This document shows, one piece after another, positions 60,103 through 64,000 of a DNA stretch of 64,000 nt. A program made the position numbers and the translations under genes. The DNA is taken from contig NC_079491.1 of assembly GCF_020520425.1 (NCBI RefSeq), positions 21,319,449-21,383,448 on the forward strand, given 5' to 3'. This DNA is from Spinacia oleracea. Its lineage: Eukaryota; Streptophyta; Magnoliopsida; Caryophyllales; Amaranthaceae. Each line of letters begins with the position of its first letter. Position 1 is the first letter of the stretch. A model generated the notes under the pieces. It was not told the origin of the DNA. It did not search any database and saw only the letters and a program-made list of their open reading frames with translations.

Positions 60103-60829
60103 TAGTTTACTTACATAACGTAGGTTCCATAGGATTGCCTCATACATAGGTGATCCAAAAGGTTCAATGATTATTTCCTAGGAACGTGAAACTTCAGGTC
60201 TTCCCTGTTCCTCGTAAAAAAAACTCTACCACATAAGGTAGTTCACAATACTAAGAAATGCAATATAAACAAGGTATGCTTGCAAAAGGCATACATGCAT
60301 ATCGCCATCATACATAGTTTTGGTACTAATTAGCTTTCACACATACTTATTGTAATAACTTTTACACATATAAAAGCGAGACATTGCTGAAACTGATCAA
60401 GATCACTTCTCGACCGCAACCTCCAAAGCCTTATCGACGTTATCCTCCAGTGCCACCTCCTTGTAGTTGTTGGGCCTACCTCGACCGATACATGTTTGGT
60501 ACGTAGCATCTCCTTCACGGTCGTGATTTCTTTTTCATCATTCTGTAAATGTTACGAATATAAAATTGAGTTGCCAATTAAATAACAACAGTGATATTCT
60601 GTTGTAGGGTTGCTCAAATCTTACCTCTAATATACTCGAGTGTTAATACTTTACATAACTGCTCAAGTCACAAAGGCTTAAAATCTAGCATCAAGAACGT
60701 CTAATGATTTCTATCTATGGATGTGTTTATATCAATGCATGTGTCTATATGGATATTTTTGTAGCTATGTCTGATTTGTATTGAAGGGTGAAAATTGTAT
60801 GATATTTTCCATTCTTAAGCAATGTAATA
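60103..60829. other. Intergenic DNA with a short coding-like stretch
   Basis: Mostly AT-rich. The minus strand at about 60406-60510 is open and coding-like (CIGRGRPNNYKEVALEDNVD, then KALEVAVEK and a stop), but no start or clean acceptor could be placed. It may be a terminal exon remnant. Confidence 0.3.
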
Positions 60830-61085
60830 CTTCCTCCGTTCTCATTTACACGACACAATGGGTTTTTGACACTATTCATACAAGCTTATTTGACTTCTTT
60901 TTGTGATTTATACTTAAGAAAAAACATGATCGTTGGGCCTTATTAGTTTCGTCTTCATAAATATTTTTGAATATCAAGTTTTTATAATTTTTTCATATCC
61001 ATAATGAGAGATATTAATGTTTTAAACCGTCCATTGACAAACGCGGCTAAATAATTGTGTCATTTTTAAAAAAGAACATAGGAAA
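60830..61085. mobile_element. Stowaway-type MITE (256 bp), degraded right end
   Basis: Left end CTTCCTCCGTTCTCATTTAC followed by ACGACACAATGGG. The right end is an imperfect inverse (ATTGTGTCATTTTTAAAAAA...GGAAA). TA on both sides (60828-60829 and 61086-61087). Confidence 0.7.
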
Positions 61086-61725
61086 TATAATTTTACAAGC
61101 GATATTACAGAAAAGGGGAGTAATCAGAATTTTATCTAAACGATCTACTTTATACGAAGTATAATTGTGCGTGCTCAGTTTATATGAGTGCGTATTCTGC
61201 CACTTCTCAAGCCATTAACAGATACATATATATATATATATCCTTTTTAGATTATAGCATTCAAACACATACACTGAAAAGGTGTAAAGATGCTATTACG
61301 GGATATTTTTCCACTTAAGAATTCTTGTACCTTGGATATGTCAGAGTTCAAATGTTTCTTCTAGTTAACTCTATTTATATTGTTTTCCCGTTGGGAGAGG
61401 ACTTTAGTAGAGTGGAGGATTCTTGTGTGGATTTAAAGCACCTATTTCTCTGTACACTCCATGAAATTGTTTCAGCACATAGATTCTGACTCCTTGGGCT
61501 CTAGTTCTGAGAATTTGCTGCCTACTTTTGTATGTCCAAATTAAATTGGTGTACCTTGTCTAAGAGAAGGAAAGTAGAGGCGAATTTTGATAATAGTGTG
61601 TGTCAAATTGTGCAAGAAAAAGGTTACAGAAGGCAACAGTAGAAAACCCGGACCTTGTCAATTTGTGTGCTCCTTGTTGATCTGATCTCAGCTCACTGAT
61701 GGTTTGAAATCCATTTTGCCTGCAG
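61086..61725. other. Upstream of the orphan terminal exons
   Basis: AT-rich with a short (AT)9-type tract near 61228. A pyrimidine-rich stretch ending in GCAG at 61722-61725 is the acceptor of the next exon. No convincing upstream exon was found. Confidence 0.4.
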
Positions 61726-62100
61726 ATCTTTCACATTTTGAGCTGGTAATAAAGAGGCTGGAAGAACAAGCTGCACAAGATGCAAAGATGGATAAGGATG
61801 ATTCAGTTTGCATAATAGGTGAGGAAGAAAGGCCAAAGGAAGTTCTTAACACTCGTGTATGTAGTGTACCATGTTTCAGTTTTACATACATTGCATCTTA
61901 CATGTTCTTCCACTTGAGTTGTTCTTACTCTTTTTGGCATGTTGGTGGAATTGTAGGACAATGTTGCAAATTCCAAGCAGAAAGAAGAAGGACGAGTTGT
62001 TGATCAAGAGCCAGATAAGCGCCAATTTCAAAGCCCTCCCAAGTCTTATTACAATGAAGAAGAGGAAATAGACTGGAGTTCATATAAAAGTGAATCATAG
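61726..62100 (+). CDS. Last two exons of an unidentified gene
   Basis: Exon 61726-61856 follows a CTGCAG acceptor and ends at a GTATGT donor. Exon 61957-62100 follows TTGTAG and ends with TAG. The join is phase 0; the first exon starts one base into a codon, so an upstream exon is required. The encoded ~91 aa (LSHFELVIKRLEEQAAQDAK, then DSVCIIGEEERPKEVLNTR, then KRQFQSPPKSYYNEEEEIDW) is charged, partly helical and ends SSYKSES. No known domain was recognised. It is either a real gene whose 5' part lies beyond the transposons to the left, or a fragment. Confidence 0.5.
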
Positions 62101-63632
62101 CATTCAAACAGATACACCTTTTCTAGATCAAACAAGTACTCCCCTTTTTACCAAACTCTCATGGCTTGATGAATTGTTTGAAAAGGTATGTCAGTAGTCT
62201 TGTTTATTAAGGATATTTGTATTTTGCACTAATAAATGGAAGTTTTGAAAACTATATGACCTATGGGCTGAACTGTGTGACAAGGCTTGAGTCATTCTCA
62301 ACTGTTTACTCCGGCTCGATACAACTGATGGTTGGCCATGGAGAACAAACATCTATTAGAAGCAATACATAAGAGAGGAACATCATAGACACACAACAAG
62401 CATAGCTAGTTACCCATCAAGTCTAATAGATGGACCACTGACCAGGGAAAATGAATAACACCAATTCAGAAAGTGCGGGTAGGGTTCTGCAACACAACAG
62501 GCGAGTAGGGATCTGCAACACTCATTCAATAAAGTCATTTCAGACCATGCTATTACAGTCCTGTCAGATGCAATGTTGCTCATTTTGTGTATATATTGAA
62601 TCTTATCATTTCTTCTCCTCACAGGTGTATTAAAAGATCACAAATTCTTTTATTTCCTTTTTTCAAAAGACAAACCTGAGTTATTTTCCATCTAACAAAA
62701 AGATGCCTTAAGAGGATAACAACTTTTTTAATTGGTGAAAGCACACGTTTCATCATTTTTCGGTTCTATCATGTATTAACTGAAGAGTATCAAGTGTTGA
62801 TGCAGTCAGATTGTGGGGGAAGCTTAGATTTGATCATAAGTATGGACACAATACCTGTCGCTGAAGGACCAGAATGGGAAGTTTTGCTCGTTACTACATG
62901 AGCTGAAGGGGAGGGTTGCACCACCTGCTTCATGCATCCAAAAAGGAGCTAATAAACAAATTTCAGAGTACATGGATATTTATAAACTGAAAAGGAGAGC
63001 ATAAAACGAGCAAGATGGTTTCAGAAATCAACTCACAAATAGAAGCGAAGAAAGTCGGGTTTTAATAAACCCTGAAGAACAACACTTAATGTTGTATACT
63101 TCAATCTCCGACCCAGTTACAAACTTCTTGGATAAACATGACTACAGGTCAAAAGAAATATATGTATACATATTATAAATAACCCCAATGTAAATTTGTA
63201 AACAAATTTACAGGCATCCCAAATGCAAGAATCAGTCCAAGAAATCCCGCATTGGTGAGCACACCAAATGATAACCCTAACATTGCAGAGCATTAGTCAC
63301 ACTTAAACGGTTGAAACTTAAAATTAAGATATCAACCCATTAATTAAAAAGAAGCCAATGTTAATGAGACAAATATAAGGTCTTGAGAAACTTCCAAAAC
63401 AAAGTATATTCTCAAAACCTTACTGCAACTTTACGTAAGAGTTAAGTACATTGTTAAATTCATTAAATCTTACAGCAGATTAGAATTAGTGTCCAAGTGT
63501 GTTTGAGTTTCTGGATTCACCTAAGATGCCATAGTTGGTGTAGAGCATAATTCTATGCACCAGGGATTCACTTAAGTCTACATACTTGATTTGTATGCAT
63601 TTAGAAAAAGTTGCAGCCAAGAAGAATCATAC
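62101..63632. other. Intergenic or intronic DNA, nothing recognised
   Basis: AT-rich with no repeat or domain seen. A TGATGCAGTCAGATTGTGGG-type stretch at 62800-62900 has exon-like composition but contains stops in all three plus frames within ~100 bases. Confidence 0.35.
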
Positions 63633-63836
63633 TCATACCTGAGGCAATAGGATATTGGGGCAATTGAGTAGCTTGTATCTGCAGAAGAATCCAATAACTT
63701 CTAAGAGTCCAGACTGCTCAACCAACTGTACTAAAACATATTCACTGTAATCTAACATGGAATTCACCAACATATTTCCAAGTTTTAAATAGCGGAAGGT
63801 AAACAAAAACCCCAGGATCTTTGGGGAAATGAGCAA
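63633..63836 (-). CDS. Possible single exon of a minus-strand gene
   Basis: The minus strand is open, containing KLGNMLVNSMLDYSEYVLVQ and EVIGFFCRYKLLNCPNILLP. It ends at a good donor (CTCAG|GTATGAG, about 63640). An acceptor is not clear on the upstream side. The predicted peptide is leucine-rich and helical; the family is not recognised. Low confidence. Confidence 0.3.
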   Translation of the reverse strand: MLISPKILGFLFTFRYLKLGNMLVNSMLDYSEYVLVQLVEQSGLLEVIGFFCRYKLLNCPNILLPQV

Positions 63837-64000
63837 TACAAGGGCATGTAGGAACTAAAAAAAGGAGGGACACCAGTATAAAATGCTCAAACAAACTTCA
63901 TTCCATTATGCATAGTGAAACACATTGTAGGTTACATAACTAACCAAAAGTATGTGGCTGTATACAGAAGATGTGTTTGAGGAAACAACGGCCACAATAA
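63837..64000. other. Right edge of the window
   Basis: AT-rich sequence with no recognisable gene or repeat. Confidence 0.4.

Noticed and set aside
60406-60525. Coding-like minus-strand stretch ending KALEVAVEK
   Set aside because: Only about 35 codons, with no start and no matching acceptor. Kept as a note in the intergenic entry, not called as a gene.

Overview
This is repeat-rich nuclear DNA of a flowering plant. The evidence is canonical GT-AG introns, plant-type Ty3/Gypsy (Tat-lineage) retrotransposons, an L1-type LINE with an RNase H tail, plant mariner, hAT and Helitron relatives, a P-class pentatricopeptide (PPR) gene and a nuclear plastid-type gene. I lean towards a eudicot, possibly Caryophyllales (a spinach/beet relative) because the repeat families look familiar. 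That is an impression, not a demonstration. Two complete host genes lie at 32.9-37.2 kb; nearly everything else is transposon.

Layout. 150-10126: a complete Tat-lineage Gypsy element on the minus strand, with 693-bp LTRs and an ATTCT target duplication. Its gag-pol is broken by three stops and two frameshifts, but an intact four-exon gene runs antisense between pol and the 3' LTR. 10.4-11.6 kb: Helitron-derived sequence. 11733-18610: a 6.9-kb mariner-like element with TA duplications, a decayed DD39D transposase (minus) and a second, opposite-strand two-exon gene (plus). 18.69-29.77 kb: a probable gene-fragment-capturing transposon with inverted-repeat ends. It holds fragments resembling a DUF1517 protein, a WNK kinase, ribosomal protein uS7 and a phytochrome, plus a 1.5-kb array of hairpin-forming ~50-bp repeats. 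Two of its exon-like stretches were later hit by a hAT element and a PIF/Harbinger-like MITE. 29.78-32.21 kb: head-to-tail non-autonomous Helitrons with a long (AT)n tract.

32.37-32.74 kb is a Stowaway MITE. At 32879-34948 lies an intact 689-aa PPR gene, convergent with a two-exon gene (36334-37193, minus) for a small plastid-type coiled-coil membrane protein. 37.8-58.7 kb is a minus-strand LINE split by a 13.9-kb Tat-type element (38241-52111, plus) and by a solo LTR (55344-56675, minus). The 13.9-kb element has gag and protease but no reverse transcriptase, carries its own antisense gene (DUF7745-like, one intron, one premature stop), hosts a second solo LTR of the same family (45017-46382) and contains six copies of a GC-rich palindromic module. 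58.7-64 kb is intergenic DNA with three Stowaway MITEs and the last two exons of an unidentified gene (61726-62100).

The recurring theme is transposons carrying extra genes. Two different Tat-type elements each have a spliced antisense gene of a different family, a mariner element carries a second gene, and an 11-kb element carries host gene pieces. Exon boundaries were checked by hand for GT-AG signals and phase; no searches or alignments could be run.
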